Source of the DNA: Trichobilharzia regenti | Taxonomy: Eukaryota; Platyhelminthes; Trematoda; Strigeidida; Schistosomatidae | DNA length: 64,000 bases | NCBI GenBank assembly: GCA_944472135.2 | Contig: OX235264.1 | Span: 118,511,809 to 118,575,808, forward strand | Reading direction: 5' to 3' | In this document: positions 1-11,057 of the stretch, piece after piece | Numbering within the stretch: position 1 is the stretch's first letter | Layout of the letters: every line of letters begins with the position of its first letter | Made by a program: the position numbers and the translations under genes | Notes under the pieces: generated by a model | Seen by the model: the letters and a program-made list of their open reading frames with translations, nothing else | What the model was told of the DNA's origin: nothing | Databases searched by the model: none

Positions 1-1260
1 ATCACACCTTATCAACACGGTTTCATGAAGTCACGTTCTTGTACGACATGCCACTTACAATTTTTCGACCACATCTCACAACTTAAAGATTCCAGTATGA
101 TCACAGTTATCGTATACTTAGATCTTAGTAAAGCCTTTGACACTGTAAGCCACCGACTGTTAATATCAAAAGTCCAGTCCTATGGGATACAAGGTTCATT
201 GTTAAGCTGGCTCAGTTCGTTTTTAAGCAACCGGATGCAAATGGTCAGGTTAGGTTCCCACTCATCCAACCCCGTTCGGATAACAAGTGGAGTTATACAA
301 GGTAGTGTCCTAGGTCCACTGCTATTCCTGTTATATTTCAATGACATTTGCGACGTTATTAAACATGGCAGACCTTTCCTATTCGCCGATGACATCAAAA
401 TAGTGTATCACTCACTCAGAAATGAAGTGTCATGTGTATTTAGTAGGATTCAAGATGATATTGAGAGCGCCCAATTATGGTGTAACACATGGAAAATGAA
501 GTTTAACGTTGAAAAATGTGGTGTGCTATGCTCCAAAAGCATTTCATCTGAACTTTCCATCTCCCTACACAACAAACATATTCCTCGTCTGCCGCTTACA
601 ACAGACTTGGGTCTGAAATACACTCCAGAATTTAGCCTGACGGAATACGTTAAACTACAAGTATCAAAGGTCAAAAGGCTCTTTGGATTTTTATTCCGAA
701 ACTTTAAGACCAGTGAATCCAAAATTATGCTGTACAAGTTGTGCGTAAGGCCCTTACTTGAATTTTGTCCCCCTATCATGGACAGTGTCTCTGTAAAAGA
801 CAGATGCAAATTAGAAAGTCTACAAAGGGCGTTTACTAAAAGTCTAGTAGGTGAAAATCTTTGCATTTCTTACTATGGCAGATGTAATCTATTCGACTTG
901 GAACCCTTATGGGTTAGACGACTGAAGTTCAACCTAAAAATTACATTTAGGATTGCTAAAGGGCTTATATATTTCCTCCACAATGACTTTACTTTCAGTT
1001 CACCTAAGAAATATAACCTGAGAAATAAATCTTCTTCTTTTAAAGTTCCCCGCTTTCATACAAAATACAGATCAAACTCTTTCACTGTGAGATACCGTTG
1101 CATTTGGAACCGTCTTCCAACTGAAATTAGAGACAGTCCTACCCCAAAAACTTTCTCATCTTTGCTGAACAAATATTTCATTAACAACGGGTTAGAAGGG
1201 GTATGTGACAAACTAAAAATTAGAGATCTAATACGGCACTCCTCTGATCCTCACTGTTAG
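1..1260 (+). CDS. CR1-like non-LTR retrotransposon reverse transcriptase, C-terminal part (5' end outside window)
   Basis: The frame is open from base 1 to the stop at 1258-1260, so the start lies left of the window; the first in-window ATG at 25 is internal. Reverse transcriptase motifs appear in order: QHGFMKSRSC, then VYLDLSKAFDTVSH (motif A with the first catalytic Asp), then GVIQGSVLGPLLFLLYFNDI (motif B), then FLFADDIKIVY (motif C, FADD carrying the two catalytic Asp), then the thumb and a C-terminal tail with IWNRLPTEI. The enzyme copies element RNA into DNA at a nicked target. Motif order and the PQGS-like and FADD forms fit the CR1/Jockey group. No stop or frameshift is seen over 420 codons, so this copy is unusually well kept for the window. 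The N-terminal endonuclease is not visible. Confidence 0.85.
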   Translation: MTPYQHGFMKSRSCTTCHLQFFDHISQLKDSSMITVIVYLDLSKAFDTVSHRLLISKVQSYGIQGSLLSWLSSFLSNRMQMVRLGSHSSNPVRITSGVIQGSVLGPLLFLLYFNDICDVIKHGRPFLFADDIKIVYHSLRNEVSCVFSRIQDDIESAQLWCNTWKMKFNVEKCGVLCSKSISSELSISLHNKHIPRLPLTTDLGLKYTPEFSLTEYVKLQVSKVKRLFGFLFRNFKTSESKIMLYKLCVRPLLEFCPPIMDSVSVKDRCKLESLQRAFTKSLVGENLCISYYGRCNLFDLEPLWVRRLKFNLKITFRIAKGLIYFLHNDFTFSSPKKYNLRNKSSSFKVPRFHTKYRSNSFTVRYRCIWNRLPTEIRDSPTPKTFSSLLNKYFINNGLEGVCDKLKIRDLIRHSSDPHC

Positions 1261-1593
1261 CTCCTGAAATCTGTAAAGCCTATGTTTGACAGTCACTTTC
1301 ACTATGATTGCTTTCACAACCCTAGACACCTATTCTTAATCAGCCTTAAATTTTAAATTTTTTTTTATTTCCTTCAAATATTTTTGCATATATCCCTGAT
1401 AATATTGTATTATGAGTATTTCAGTATGCTAAGGTTCAATCTCAAATTCCAGATGCAAATCAACTGAAGACGACTGGTATTAAAATATCGCCAGAGCCTG
1501 CCTAGTGCTATACGTCTAGCTCTACGCAAATTAAGGCCAAAATGGTAGTTGTCTAAATATTCAAATAAACGGTGAATTTTCAATAGTAGTGAC
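1261..1593 (+). other. 3' untranslated region of the CR1-like element
   Basis: AT-rich non-coding sequence directly after the reverse transcriptase stop. An AATAAA lies at 1564-1569. The exact 3' end of the element is not clear because a tandem repeat starts right after it. Confidence 0.5.
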
Positions 1594-1880
1594 TCTTATC
1601 CTATTATTCTATAACTATAATCTTCTCTGTTCAACTTTTCTTGAACAACATATTACAACTTACCACTGCTTATTTGCTCAATGCTGCACGATTATTCCCT
1701 GATTTTCTAAACCACATTTGTTTATATCTAAAATGAATCTTATCTTACTATTCTATAACTATAATCCTGTATGTTCAAATTTTCTAGAACAACATATTAT
1801 AACTTACCACTGCTTATTTGCTCAATGCTGCACGATTATTCCCTGATTTTCTAAACTACATTTTTTTATATCTAAAATGA
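1594..1880 (+). repeat. Two tandem copies of a 144-bp AT-rich unit
   Basis: Unit 1 spans 1594-1737 and unit 2 spans 1738-1880. Both begin TCTTATC and run through the same landmarks (ATTCTATAACTATAATC, then GAACAACATATTA, then GCTCAATGCTGCACGATTAT, then CTAAAATGAA). They differ by scattered substitutions, so this is an old local duplication. No coding potential is seen. Confidence 0.85.
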
Positions 1881-3284
1881 AGTCTCAGATAGCCTTTCTT
1901 TCTTACATTTTTCGTCTTCAAAATGCTGTAAAAGATGAAACATACATGATGTTCTTCTGAAAGTAGTCATTCATACCATAAGTTTGAGTAAGTCGACGAA
2001 TAAATAGTTGGACAAACAAAAAGTTTGTGGCATTTTGCAACAGAAATTTAAAAAAATAAATAAATAATTTTAAAAAAAATGAAGCATTCAGACAGGGCCT
2101 TGCACAGAAAAGGTGGGAGGGTGGTGACTGCTAGTCGGCGGATATGATGATGGGGACATATGTGAGCCACCCTTATCTGTGGGACAGCACTCTATTGCTA
2201 TGGCTCCTGAGTTCGGATGGCTTCTGCGAAATGAGAATAAATAAAAACTAAAAATAAAAAAATAATGAAAAAAGAAATATTAGTTGAAAATTGCCTAGAG
2301 CCGAAGTTTAGACGCAAACTCCCGAATGAAAGTAAATGGTATGAGTCCGCTACTTCAGAAGGACACCGAACTGTATACTTCAGAAAAACATATATTACTA
2401 GGCCCTCTCTTTTCTTTTACATAGCTCACGCACTCTGACTTTTGTGATCAACTCCTTTTAAACCTTGTAAGTAGGTGAAATTATCACCTGTCTTTCACTT
2501 TAAACTAATTGTTCGCAGGAAAGACTGTAAAATATCGGGAAAATAATATTTCCTGAAAAAAAACAATAAAAACGATGAACCCCATGCCTGTTATATATTT
2601 TGAATTATTAACACCTTTTATATACTTCTGCACCTGTCTGCCGGTTTGCTTGTGTCTTCTTCTCTTTTCAAACACACTGCTTTCTCTACTTATTCGTGAT
2701 ATTGCTAGCTCATCTGGTGAATAACGGGATCATCGGTATTATAAAATCTGCTGACAAGTTCAAAGTGGGTCTCATAAACAACTGGAAATGTCACAAATAT
2801 GATGTACTTACGGGTAAATTTAAAGTTTAATAGACTTTAAAACTCTTTCTGAATGATTTACTGATAGTTATTGTTTATTCTGCATCTCTTATGTAATACG
2901 TCAGCACCCGTACAGAAATGCTACTTACCTTCCTCAACTAACGCAACCATTTATGGTTCCCGCGTGAAATTGACATGTATTTTTTTTCAATCACAGTTTA
3001 GATTTGACGCTATATCTATTTCCTTATTTGTACACTTCATTTTAAATGTTTCTCTCACATTCACCACTATTCAACTTATTTCTAAATTAACAAATCATAT
3101 TATATATTCTGTAAGTTTTCATAAATGTACATATGTTCATGCCTGTAAAAATGGCTGGTTTCTGTTACAGAAATAAAAATTATTATTATTATTATATTAT
3201 CACAATGTTAGGGTGAAGTGGATGAACGTCGATGGCACTGGTTGTCTCTAACACTATATCAAGAAATTATAAAGTTAGAATTCA
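1881..3284. other. No gene recognised; possible non-LTR 3' end with ATT tail
   Basis: AT-rich sequence with long A and T runs. The end of the stretch, ACAGAAATAAAA followed by an ATT run at 3179-3200, looks like the 3' tail of a non-LTR element, but no coding part of it can be read upstream. A 101-codon open frame at 2871-3176 has no motif and low-complexity composition, and is not called. Confidence 0.35.
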
Positions 3285-3302
3285 ATATATATATATATAT
3301 AT
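3285..3302. repeat. (AT)n microsatellite
   Basis: Nine perfect AT dinucleotides, at the 3' edge of the minus-strand Penelope-like element. Confidence 0.9.
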
Positions 3303-4760
3303 GGACAAAGCAATAAGAAGACGTAATTTGTCTGGATGGTGTATTGTTTGTATTTACGCAACACATTTCGAACAATCTGATCACACACACTTGTCATTGG
3401 AATATACATGAAATTAATAAAGAGTTATGACGTGAGAAAAATAAATTTAGGTCAAGTCAAAAGGACATACTGAAGGCTGAAATAACAACGAAGACCTTTA
3501 AATCAAATAGCAGAAGTAATAGTACATCTACTGTGGTATCAAAACAAAGTTTACCAAGGAAGGCGGTTTAGTGTGTTGACAAATTGTTGCTTTGATCGCA
3601 CAAAGGTGGTTTAAACTTCCTAATCGCTAACCAGGATACGCCCCAAACATGTTTATAGATAGGTTTAAAAGTTGTGTTAACGTCAATTTTATATCCTGTC
3701 TCCTCTGTGGTATGTTTCGCAATAGAGGAGCTAGGTCTCCTATTGTCACCATTGTTCGGTTCTTCAGATTCTGTTTGCTTCTGGAGCCATTTAGAAATAT
3801 GCTCTGAAGCCGGCCCTTACCGGCAGAGATCGGTGAGTCCTTCCTATGTATGTGTCCACACGCACATTCAGATAAGTAAATACAGTGGGACGTGACATCA
3901 CTTTTCGTATGTTCAGTGGGTTTAGGTGGATGAATATATTGGCCTCACATTCTCAATTATTATGATATTAGCTGCATAAAATGTCTTTCTGACCACATCG
4001 TTCCACCGTTGTTGAGTTATCAAGCTGCTATGATGCTCCATATAGGGTAGCTTGATGTACACGTCTTTCTTAGCGGTGAGTTGGAGAATGGGTCATGATG
4101 TTTCGACTACTTTATATCTCCTGATGAACTTGTCTGGATAATTCTTACCAACCAGAGTTTGTGTCAACTTTCCTTCTTCCTCATCAAGTGTATCTTCAGT
4201 GCATATTCGTTGGATTCTATTGATGAGGCAACTTACTAAAATTTTTTGTACAGAACAGGGCATGAACTGTGATAATTAAGATACTGTACTGTCCAGGTAG
4301 TTTGTTTGTAAAGAGATCGTTTAATTGACCCATCAAGCCGTTCGTCGACTAAGCAATATATCTAGGAAAGATAAACAATTATCTTCCTCTTCTACAGACG
4401 TAAACGATATGCTATTCTGAACTTCATTCATTCGATTGAAAATTGAGGTTGTAGAACAAGACTTATCACTTATGATTACAATATCATCTACACACCTATA
4501 AAGTGGCACATTTTCGACTCAATCCTCCGATAAATTCTCAATGTACGACATACAGATATCTGCTAAAAGGGGCCACAACGGACTTCTCATAGCAACACCA
4601 TCAACCTGACGGAAACAATCGTCCTCAAGTGTAAACCTAACATTGTTAGTACATAGAAGTAATAAACCCTTTGAATCAGATATATAGGGAAGGGGATGAA
4701 TAAACAATTCAAACAAATTACGTCTCCTTATGGTTTTGTCTGAATTCATAAATTCAATTG
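3303..4760 (-). pseudogene. Penelope-like element: reverse transcriptase and C-terminal remnant
   Basis: Reading leftward from about 4749, the frame gives LLLLCTNNVRFTLEDDCF, then RQVDGVAMRSPLWPLLADI, the PLE reverse transcriptase motif B (normally GxxMGSPLGPLLADIF; two Gly are replaced by Arg and Trp). Past a stop at about 4517 the frame continues as RCVDDIVIISDKS (motif C, VDD) and NCLSFLDILLSRR. Further left another stretch reads TEETGYKIDVNTTFKPIYKH, typical of the PLE region around the GIY-YIG endonuclease. A non-coding tail reaches the AT microsatellite. The N-terminus is missing and several stops are present. PLE proteins prime reverse transcription on DNA ends or nicks; this copy is dead. 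Confidence 0.8.
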
Positions 4761-5039
4761 TTTTAAATATTTATATATATTTACTATTATTGACTACTAA
4801 TACCTATAACAGAGTTTTTGGACATTTGTATCCTTTAAGAACAACCTACACGTAAAATTGTATATATTATTGGATTTATATGTTCAAGTTGGCCCAAGTC
4901 AGTGAGTCTGTGATTTTGGTATCATTTTAGTTAACTTTGCTGAACTATATTGCATGTTGTTTTTATATTGTATCGTTGTTGTCGCTTTTTGACCTTTTTG
5001 CTGTGAATCGTTTTGCTTTTGTTGGTGTTGTTCTGATTG
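4761..5039. other. No feature recognised
   Basis: AT-rich spacer between the minus-strand PLE and the plus-strand RTE 5' end. Confidence 0.5.
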
Positions 5040-5471
5040 TTTTATCCCTTGTTATCTGATTTTAAGGGGAGCAACCCGAAAGGTCGCTTCTCTCTAAACT
5101 TTATCTCAATGTAACCATTCCCTTCTCAGGCGTGAGGCTAGCAACCCCACCCTGTAAACAATATTGCTACAGAATCTTCAGCACGATGAGCCTCTTTGCA
5201 CCAAAAGAAAACGTCTGTGTGGGGACATGGAACGTGCGCACTATGTACGAGACAGGGGAAGCTGCCCAGATCGCAAACGAGATGATAAGATACGGAATCC
5301 AAGTGCTGGGAATATTTGAAAGCAGATGGAATGGGAATGGACTCACCAAATTGTCAACGGGTGAGTCAGTGATCTACTCCGGTCACCCAGAAGATAACCA
5401 CACGCACACCGAGGGCGTGGCTATCATGAAGTCACCAACGGCAACAAAGGCTCTGCATAGGTTGCAACAAT
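5040..5471 (+). pseudogene. RTE-like non-LTR element: 5' leader and N-terminal half of the AP-type endonuclease
   Basis: The likely start is the ATG at 5186 (MSLFAPKENVCVGTWNVRTM). GTWNVRTM is the first AP-endonuclease motif of RTE proteins; FESRW carries the catalytic Glu position; GVAIMKSPTATKAL follows. The preceding leader contains GCTAGCAACCCCACCCTGTA, followed by a stretch of the kind seen before RTE ORFs. The protein breaks off at about 5460-5471, where CR1 sequence begins. The endonuclease resumes at 11900 (see that entry) with the next expected motifs, so the two look like halves of one element split by later insertions. That continuity is inferred. Confidence 0.8.
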
Positions 5472-5474
5472 TTA

Positions 5475-6296
5475 GAACTTGACCTGACATTTCAAGGCCA
5501 CGCACTCTTACGACTGGAATCTGTATTGGACCTAGGACTGAAATACTCACATGACTTATCATTTTCTGAACATATCTCCAAACAAGTGTCAAAGTCACGC
5601 AGACTTATCGGCTTTCTACTCAGGAACTTTCACAGAAATGAGTCCAGAATTCTGTTGTACAAGGTTTGTGTGCGTCCTTTATTTGATTACTGTTCATTCA
5701 TGTATAGTAGTATACGCATAGAGGACAAATTGAAAGTCGAGGGAGTGCAGAGTTACTTCACGTCAAAATTACTCGGAACCGAAAATGGTGCGAACTAGTC
5801 CACTAGATGTGACACCCTAGGATTAGAAACACTATGGCTAAGACGCCTGAGACTAAACTTAACACTTTACTATAAGCTTCTAAACCACTTAGTTTTTACC
5901 TCTACTAATGGGATTCGACTTTCAGATGACAGTGGCTACAAACTAAGACACACTAAGGGTACAGTAGCTATCGAACAATGTAAAACAGCTACCAGGCAAA
6001 AGTTTTATTTGATTAGGTATGCACAGATATGGAATAAATTACCAATGGAAATGCGTCAAGCAAGTACATCGGCCTCCTTCAAAAAAGAGCTTAGCGACAA
6101 ACTACAAGAGTTTGCAAACGATAGCAGTTCTAGTTCCTACCTGAAAGCCTCCGAAATTATAGGTCCATTTAATGTATATGCTCAAATACTACACCTGTTG
6201 TTTTTGCCTATATTTATAATTTTAGATAAAACATTAACGTTTAAGATACTTACCCTCAAACAGACAAGAAGTTTCGTTCGTAAAACTTCTACCTAA
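5475..6296 (+). pseudogene. CR1-like reverse transcriptase, C-terminal domain, one in-frame stop
   Basis: The frame reads LDLGLKYSHDLSFSEHISKQ, then RRLIGFLLRNFHRNESRILL, then YKVCVRPLFDYC, closely matching the same region of the 1-1260 protein (LGLKYTPEFSLTEYV and LYKLCVRPLLEFC). One TAG at 5796-5798 interrupts it. The frame then stays open through RRLRLNLTLYYKLLNH and IWNKLPMEMRQASTSASFKK to the stop at 6294-6296. The 5' end is cut at the RTE junction, so this is a 5'-truncated insertion, as is usual for target-primed reverse transcription. Confidence 0.8.
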
Positions 6297-7108
6297 CACA
6301 ACAAGTGGAATAAAACGGACATAAACCGACAACATGAAAAAGATATAGCTCACCACAACATCACATGGACAGATGTACGCTCGTCAGGCATCTTATATAC
6401 CTCACCAACCACAACTCAACTTTCCTAAGATAATGTGATGAACTTATATCCGTAATGTTGCTGAGCAGTCAATATCCACAACTCCTGTCGTAACAACTAA
6501 AATTCAAAAACCCTCCTCATGCAAAGTAAATACCCACAAGCAGTAGATATAGATTAATTAATGCGTCCAAAGCCTATATATTTCGCTCCTAACATTGACA
6601 TTGCGGATCAAAAGAGATAAACAAATCACTGATTTCAAACTAACACATCAATGAACTATAATTCAGGGATTCTGTACACAACAAAATTGTATATGAAAAC
6701 TGACTTCAAGCTTTATTTTTTTCCCATGCACTTATGACCCATCCAACAAAGACCTGGTTTTCTTGTTAATGCGAAGACAATACTTCTGTATTTCCTGATG
6801 TGTTGCACTCACTGACAATCTAGCGGATTTTTCCAATTATGCACAGAAACGATTGTACATAAGTAAAAAGGATGTTTTAGACTATTGGGATTAACATTTA
6901 TCAAGTGTATGTATAATCTCCAGTGTACATGTTAAACATATTTTGCTGTCGACTGTAAATTGTGACTGAATAATATGGTCCTATTCCTGTAACAATTTGA
7001 TGATATTATAGAGAAGATTTGTAGCTCAGGTGGATGATTTTGATGATGCCTGTAAACTGGCGTCCCTCATGTACTGTACCATGAGAATAAATTTATTTAT
7101 TTATTTAA
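6297..7108 (+). mobile_element. 3' untranslated region and tail of the CR1-like element
   Basis: Non-coding sequence that ends GATGATGCCTGTAAACTGG, then CGTCCCTCATG, then AATAAATTTATTTATTTATT. The part from about 6667 to 7108 is repeated at 11502-11899 with about the same sequence. One difference is a segment of about 43 bp at 7000-7042, present here and absent in the other copy. Confidence 0.75.
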
Positions 7109-7142
7109 ATGAAATAAACATTTCTCTGAATTCCAAATAACA

Positions 7143-7240
7143 CAACAATGAACTATAATAATAATAATAGTATATTCTCATTTTGTACATGAGAGACGCC
7201 AGTTTACAGGCATCATCAATATGATAAATTACATATACGA
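7143..7240 (-). mobile_element. Inverted copy of the CR1 3' tail
   Basis: TTCTCATTTTGTACATGAG, then GACGCCAGTTTACAGGCATC, is the reverse complement of the CR1 tail ending at 7108, so two tails face each other across about 40 bp. Only the 3' terminus is recognisable. Confidence 0.75.
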
Positions 7241-7568
7241 TTAGCAATCATAATTAATAATAATGTTTTAATAAAATACACATTTTTTCCTACTTGTGCA
7301 GGACACACCAAATGTACAGGCATGGATAAGCATTATTTAAATTTCATAAGTTTGGTTCATGGTTAAGTTACATGGTTGCTGGCGTTTTTGTCTTAGGTCT
7401 GTGGGAACAATATGATAACCAGTCATTCAATGGAGCACATCATGAAATATAGGAATATTCACTTCACATTAACAAAAAAACCCAAGTATGTTTTGGATGG
7501 ATTAAAAATACTTGGGAAAAAATAAAGCTAGAAGTTATTCCACAATAAAACAAGTCATTCAATGGAGC
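7241..7568. repeat. Duplicated flank of the BEL-type element insertion site
   Basis: AGTCATTCAATGGAGC occurs at 7421 and again just before the LTR at about 7553. The first copy continues ACATCATGAAATATAGGAAT, which is also what follows the element at 11461. The element therefore inserted into one copy of a local tandem duplication, and the copy at 7421 preserves the empty site. No gene is seen here. Confidence 0.75.
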
Positions 7569-7935
7569 TGTCAATGGAGTTGAAGATTGAACGATCAATT
7601 CTTGGTTGTTTGCTCAAAATCAACTTCCTCGATTTTCGCGGAGGCATCAATACGACAGTCATCGTCTCATCGGTCGCTGTTCAGAAAGAAGACTGAAACA
7701 TCGTCAGAAGTAGCAACGATTTATTATTGTAATATTTGTTTACAGACCTTAGTTTGCTTAGTTCGCTTATTCCTTTTATATGTTGGTGTAACAATAAACA
7801 AATCTAACGCGGCAGATCAGTGTTTTGGTTTATGCGTCCGTTATAACTAAGCGTTTCTGAGAAATCTTCTAAGAACAGCGTGGGCCCGAGCGTAGCGAGA
7901 GCTGGGCATTAACGCTTTATGAGATTAGGCTGACA
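7569..7935 (+). repeat. 5' LTR of BEL-type element 1
   Basis: It starts TGTCAATGGAGTTGAAGATT and ends TTAGGCTGACA. It contains GCAACAATTTA-like AT stretches and an AATAAA at about 7791-7796 that could serve as the polyadenylation signal. An open frame across it is an LTR by-product. Confidence 0.9.
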
Positions 7936-7953
7936 GTTTCTGACGATAGAAAC
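7936..7953 (+). other. Leader hairpin between 5' LTR and primer-binding site
   Basis: GTTTCT and AGAAAC pair perfectly around a six-base loop (GACGAT). The same hairpin stands right after the 5' LTR of the second copy at about 15423-15440. Confidence 0.6.
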
Positions 7954-7958
7954 AGATC

Positions 7959-7973
7959 TGGCGGATTCAAACA
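7959..7973 (+). promoter_or_regulatory. Probable tRNA primer-binding site
   Basis: TGGCGGATTCAAACA starts with TGG and is complementary to a tRNA 3' end ending in CCA. Its complement includes GAATCC, as in the T-arm of tRNAs. It lies 23 bp past the LTR, further than the usual few bases, so the leader hairpin sits between. The tRNA species is not assigned. Confidence 0.6.
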
Positions 7974-8079
7974 GTTGGTGAAAGTTTGGATAGTCGCCGT
8001 TCATTTTTCCTGGTGCCGGTCAAGTCCTCTTTGAACAAACAATATCTGGAACTTTTTTGGAATTGGGTCAAGTTCAACA

Positions 8080-10035
8080 ATGCCTGGGTCAAAGAAGGGA
8101 CAGAGTGTCTTGGATGCAAACAGGAAAGTAAGTCATGGTGACTTGTCTGTTAATTGTAACGATGTGTCTGATGTTAAACATGATATGGTTGATGTTACTG
8201 TTTCGCCGTTCAGGGATAATAGGAACATCAAACTCCCTAAATTAGAACCACGGTGTTTTGATGGAAACCCGGCTGATTACTTACAATTTGTAAAGGAGTT
8301 TGAGATCATGCTGAATAGTTTTCTATTAAATGATGAATTGAAATTGATGTATTTGATGAGATATTGCACTGGAGATGCTTCAAGAGCTATACAGTGTTGT
8401 AAGTTTATGAAGCCAAAGGAGGGCTACGATGAGGCTATGAGCATATTACGCCAAAGGTTTGGAAGACCCTCGATGATTGCAGGGAAATTATTCGAGGCTG
8501 TTAAGGGTAATGGTGGTCAGTTAAAGGATGACACCCAGGCACTCACTGAGTTTTTAGATAATTTGCTAATTTACAAGAATGGAATGATTTCGATGAATTG
8601 CATGAGTGACCTCAACTCGAGTTTTATACCAGAAGTAATAGCAAGACGCCTACCTACTCGACTGCATAGGAAGTGGGTGAAGATAAGCTCCCGTATGGAG
8701 GATGAGGGTATCGAGCCAAGGTTTGATGATATCCTGAAACTGGAAAAAGATAGTGTCAATCAATCTATGAGCAAGTTTGCCAGTCTATTACATCTCACCC
8801 CTAGAATAGAGCAGTCTGAGAGCAAAATGCAATCACTGATGACGAGTAGGCCTCAGAGAGGTGGATATCGAGAAGGCTCCATGATGTCTAGTAATGCATA
8901 TAGACCTAGTGAGTGTAACAGGTTTCGTAGTACATCCTCAACAGATAAGTTACAAGATGCAAGACAAACACGGTTGTGTTTTACACGTTTGCAAGAGGTG
9001 CATACAAGGGTGAACTGTGAACCAGTGAGCAAGTTCAGTGATAAGCTAAATGTAAACTCCAGGCCTTACTCCGAATTGTGTGACGATAACGGTGCGGTCA
9101 AGAAAACTGTAGTTGCAACTGGTAAGCCGTTGCTAAATAGAGTGTCACAGAATAGAGTTGCTACTTCAGAGTGGAGTTCTGACTCCAAAAGTTTACAAAG
9201 TATAACTAGTCAGAGTGAAGATGCAAAACCTTTAATAATTTTTGAGGAGGAACCAAAATTGTCTACTTCTGTTATTAAAGAGTTTGAAAATGATGAAGTT
9301 GACGGTAAATTGGATATTTGTGATAATGATCATGATAGTGCAGATTTGTCTTTGGTTGATCATGATGAAATGGAGGGAATGCCTACTACTGCTAAGTTAA
9401 ATAAAGGTTCTGTACAACTTGAACGTGAAGTAGAAATAAATGCAGATTCAGTTGCAGAAGGCATGCATACTTGTAAGACCGTCAGTGGGAGTGATCAGCA
9501 TGTAGCCCACCTATCATCAGATGCTAGTGTTAAACCTGAGCTGATAGTAAAAGACAGCAGTGGTGGTGGTCTTGCAGGTAGATAAATTTCTGAAAGTCGA
9601 GCAACAACAGCTTTTGATCCACTGCTAAGTTCATCAACTGATATCAATCAGTCGTCGTTGGTGCTGTCATCCACAATGAAACAGACACCCGTGAACTCAA
9701 GTATCTTGTGCAATGACTATGCTAGTATCAGTTCGTTTGAAAGGACGAATATCAATGGTCAGTTTAGTGTGGATAAGCCAAGTGTAAAGGAGAGAGTTAT
9801 TGTTAAATTGACTTGCACGAATAAAGGCATTTCTAGTTTCAAGTTACTATTTGAATGTTATTATCTTTGGTGTAAATTACTCTGTTTCTATACTTGGTTG
9901 ATGAGATATGTCGTGTGTTTGTTGGTCATCTATATTCTACGATACAATGACATGGGCGTGTTGCCGTTCAGATTTGAGGATATAGCTGATAGAAGAAAGT
10001 TAGCAAATGAACTCTGCGACGATTTTCCAACTTAG
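8080..10035 (+). pseudogene. BEL/Pao-type Gag with a hydrophobic C-terminal segment, one nonsense codon
   Basis: The frame begins MPGSKKGQSVLDANRKVSHG and is open to a TAA at 9583-9585; it then continues in the same frame to 10035, giving about 651 codons in all. The second copy has CAA at the same place, so the TAA is most simply a point mutation. The capsid-like part begins with LPKLEPRCFDGNPADYLQFV and runs through LMYLMRYCTGDASRAIQCC, YDEAMSILRQRFG and EVIARRLPTRLHRKWV, the pattern of DUF1759-type gag. A long acidic and Ser-rich middle follows, with no clear zinc knuckle. Near the C-terminus about 30 mostly hydrophobic residues (around 9841-9940) suggest a membrane segment, which is odd for a Gag. 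No pol follows. Confidence 0.8.
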
Positions 10036-10505
10036 AGCGTCAACCTGAGAAGGGTTGTAGGCGTACTGCTGTAAGCCCTACAGTTCTTCGAAGGGTAGCG
10101 CATCAATGAGCAGTCCAATGTGCTTGGTGTGTGATTTTGTACATATGTTCATGTTGTATATACTGAATTGATATCATCTTTTATCTATCTGTTGGTAATT
10201 CTGTTTGTGTCCGGACGACTTCCACTTGAATCATCAACCTGAGAGGGAATGTAGGCGTACTGCTGTAAGTCCTACAGTTCTTCAAGGGTAGTTTGTCGTG
10301 TCAGAATCCACAACATTTGATGTAGTCATTGTACATATGTTTGTGTTAAATAGTTGTGAGTTCCAATTATTGTAATTGTTGGTTAATCTAGTGTGTGTCC
10401 GGACATTCCACAAATTACAATCGTCAACCTGTGAAGGGTTGCGGGCGTATTGGTGTAAGTCCTGCAATTCTTCAAAGGAATTCCATCAAGACATGATCCG
10501 CGAGG
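10026..10505 (+). repeat. Three tandem ~195-bp repeats, each with a conserved hairpin
   Basis: Copies start near 10027, 10230 and 10420. Each contains ATC/GTCAACCTG, then TGTAGGCGTACTGCTGTAAG and TCCTACA, then TTCTTCAAAGG. TGTAGG pairs with CCTACA around an inner TAC/GTA pair and a TGCT loop. In the third copy both sides of the stem have changed (TGCGGG with CCTGCA), so pairing is kept. GTCCGGAC also recurs before copies 2 and 3. The second element carries the same three repeats (17522-17990). Confidence 0.75.
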
Positions 10506-11056
10506 TTGTTTTTACTGTTTGTATATATGTGTGGTGTGTTCTATCAATTGGTGTTTTTTGGATTCATTGTGTTTACTCGTTGTTTTCGTACCTTGTTGTT
10601 ATTACATAATTTTGTTAAAATTTTCGTCGTGATTACTTCTGAAGTTGAATGAAATGCGCACGGATATAATTGTTAGCTGCGGTCCGACACTCCGGGAGAA
10701 AGAGTGTAAACGACCGAGGCTCGCATGCGTCACCGTTACTAGAACTGAGGCAGAATGAGTGACAAGCGATTTCAATGGTAATTGGTAGTGGGTATTTAAG
10801 AGGATGTGCGTAGAGTATCGTGAGGTCCTGCCATGGTCACTTTGCATTCTGCAAGAGTCATTCTAGCAAATGGCGATTGTGTTGCAAGATGTCAAGACGA
10901 GGTCTCTGTCTGGACGCGCAGGTCGTCATTGATGTGTGAGATTGTGCTGTGGGTATGCTTGTGGTGTGTTGGCTTTTCTGTTTGTTTTCCATTTCAGCTC
11001 TGTCCGTGTGACCCAGGTTCTCGCAATGGCATCCAAGTCAACGTGCATTGGTCGTG
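10506..11056 (+). other. Non-coding interior of BEL-type element 1
   Basis: No coding motif is found where pol would be expected. The corresponding stretch of element 2 is similar over most of its length, with an extra segment of about 85 bp near 18137-18221. Conservation between copies suggests sequence needed in cis, but that is inference. Confidence 0.6.
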
Positions 11057-11057
11057 A

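Noticed and set aside
450..866. 138-codon minus-strand frame
   Set aside because: Shadow of the CR1 reverse transcriptase at 1-1260, which has clear motifs.
2871..3176. 101-codon plus-strand frame
   Set aside because: Composition-driven (Phe, Ile, Ser, Thr); no motif; ends at a retrotransposon-like ATT tail.
7587..7850. 87-codon frame in the LTR, also at 11111-11374
   Set aside because: It lies wholly inside the LTR, is near identical only because the LTRs are, and has a non-ATG start and no motif.
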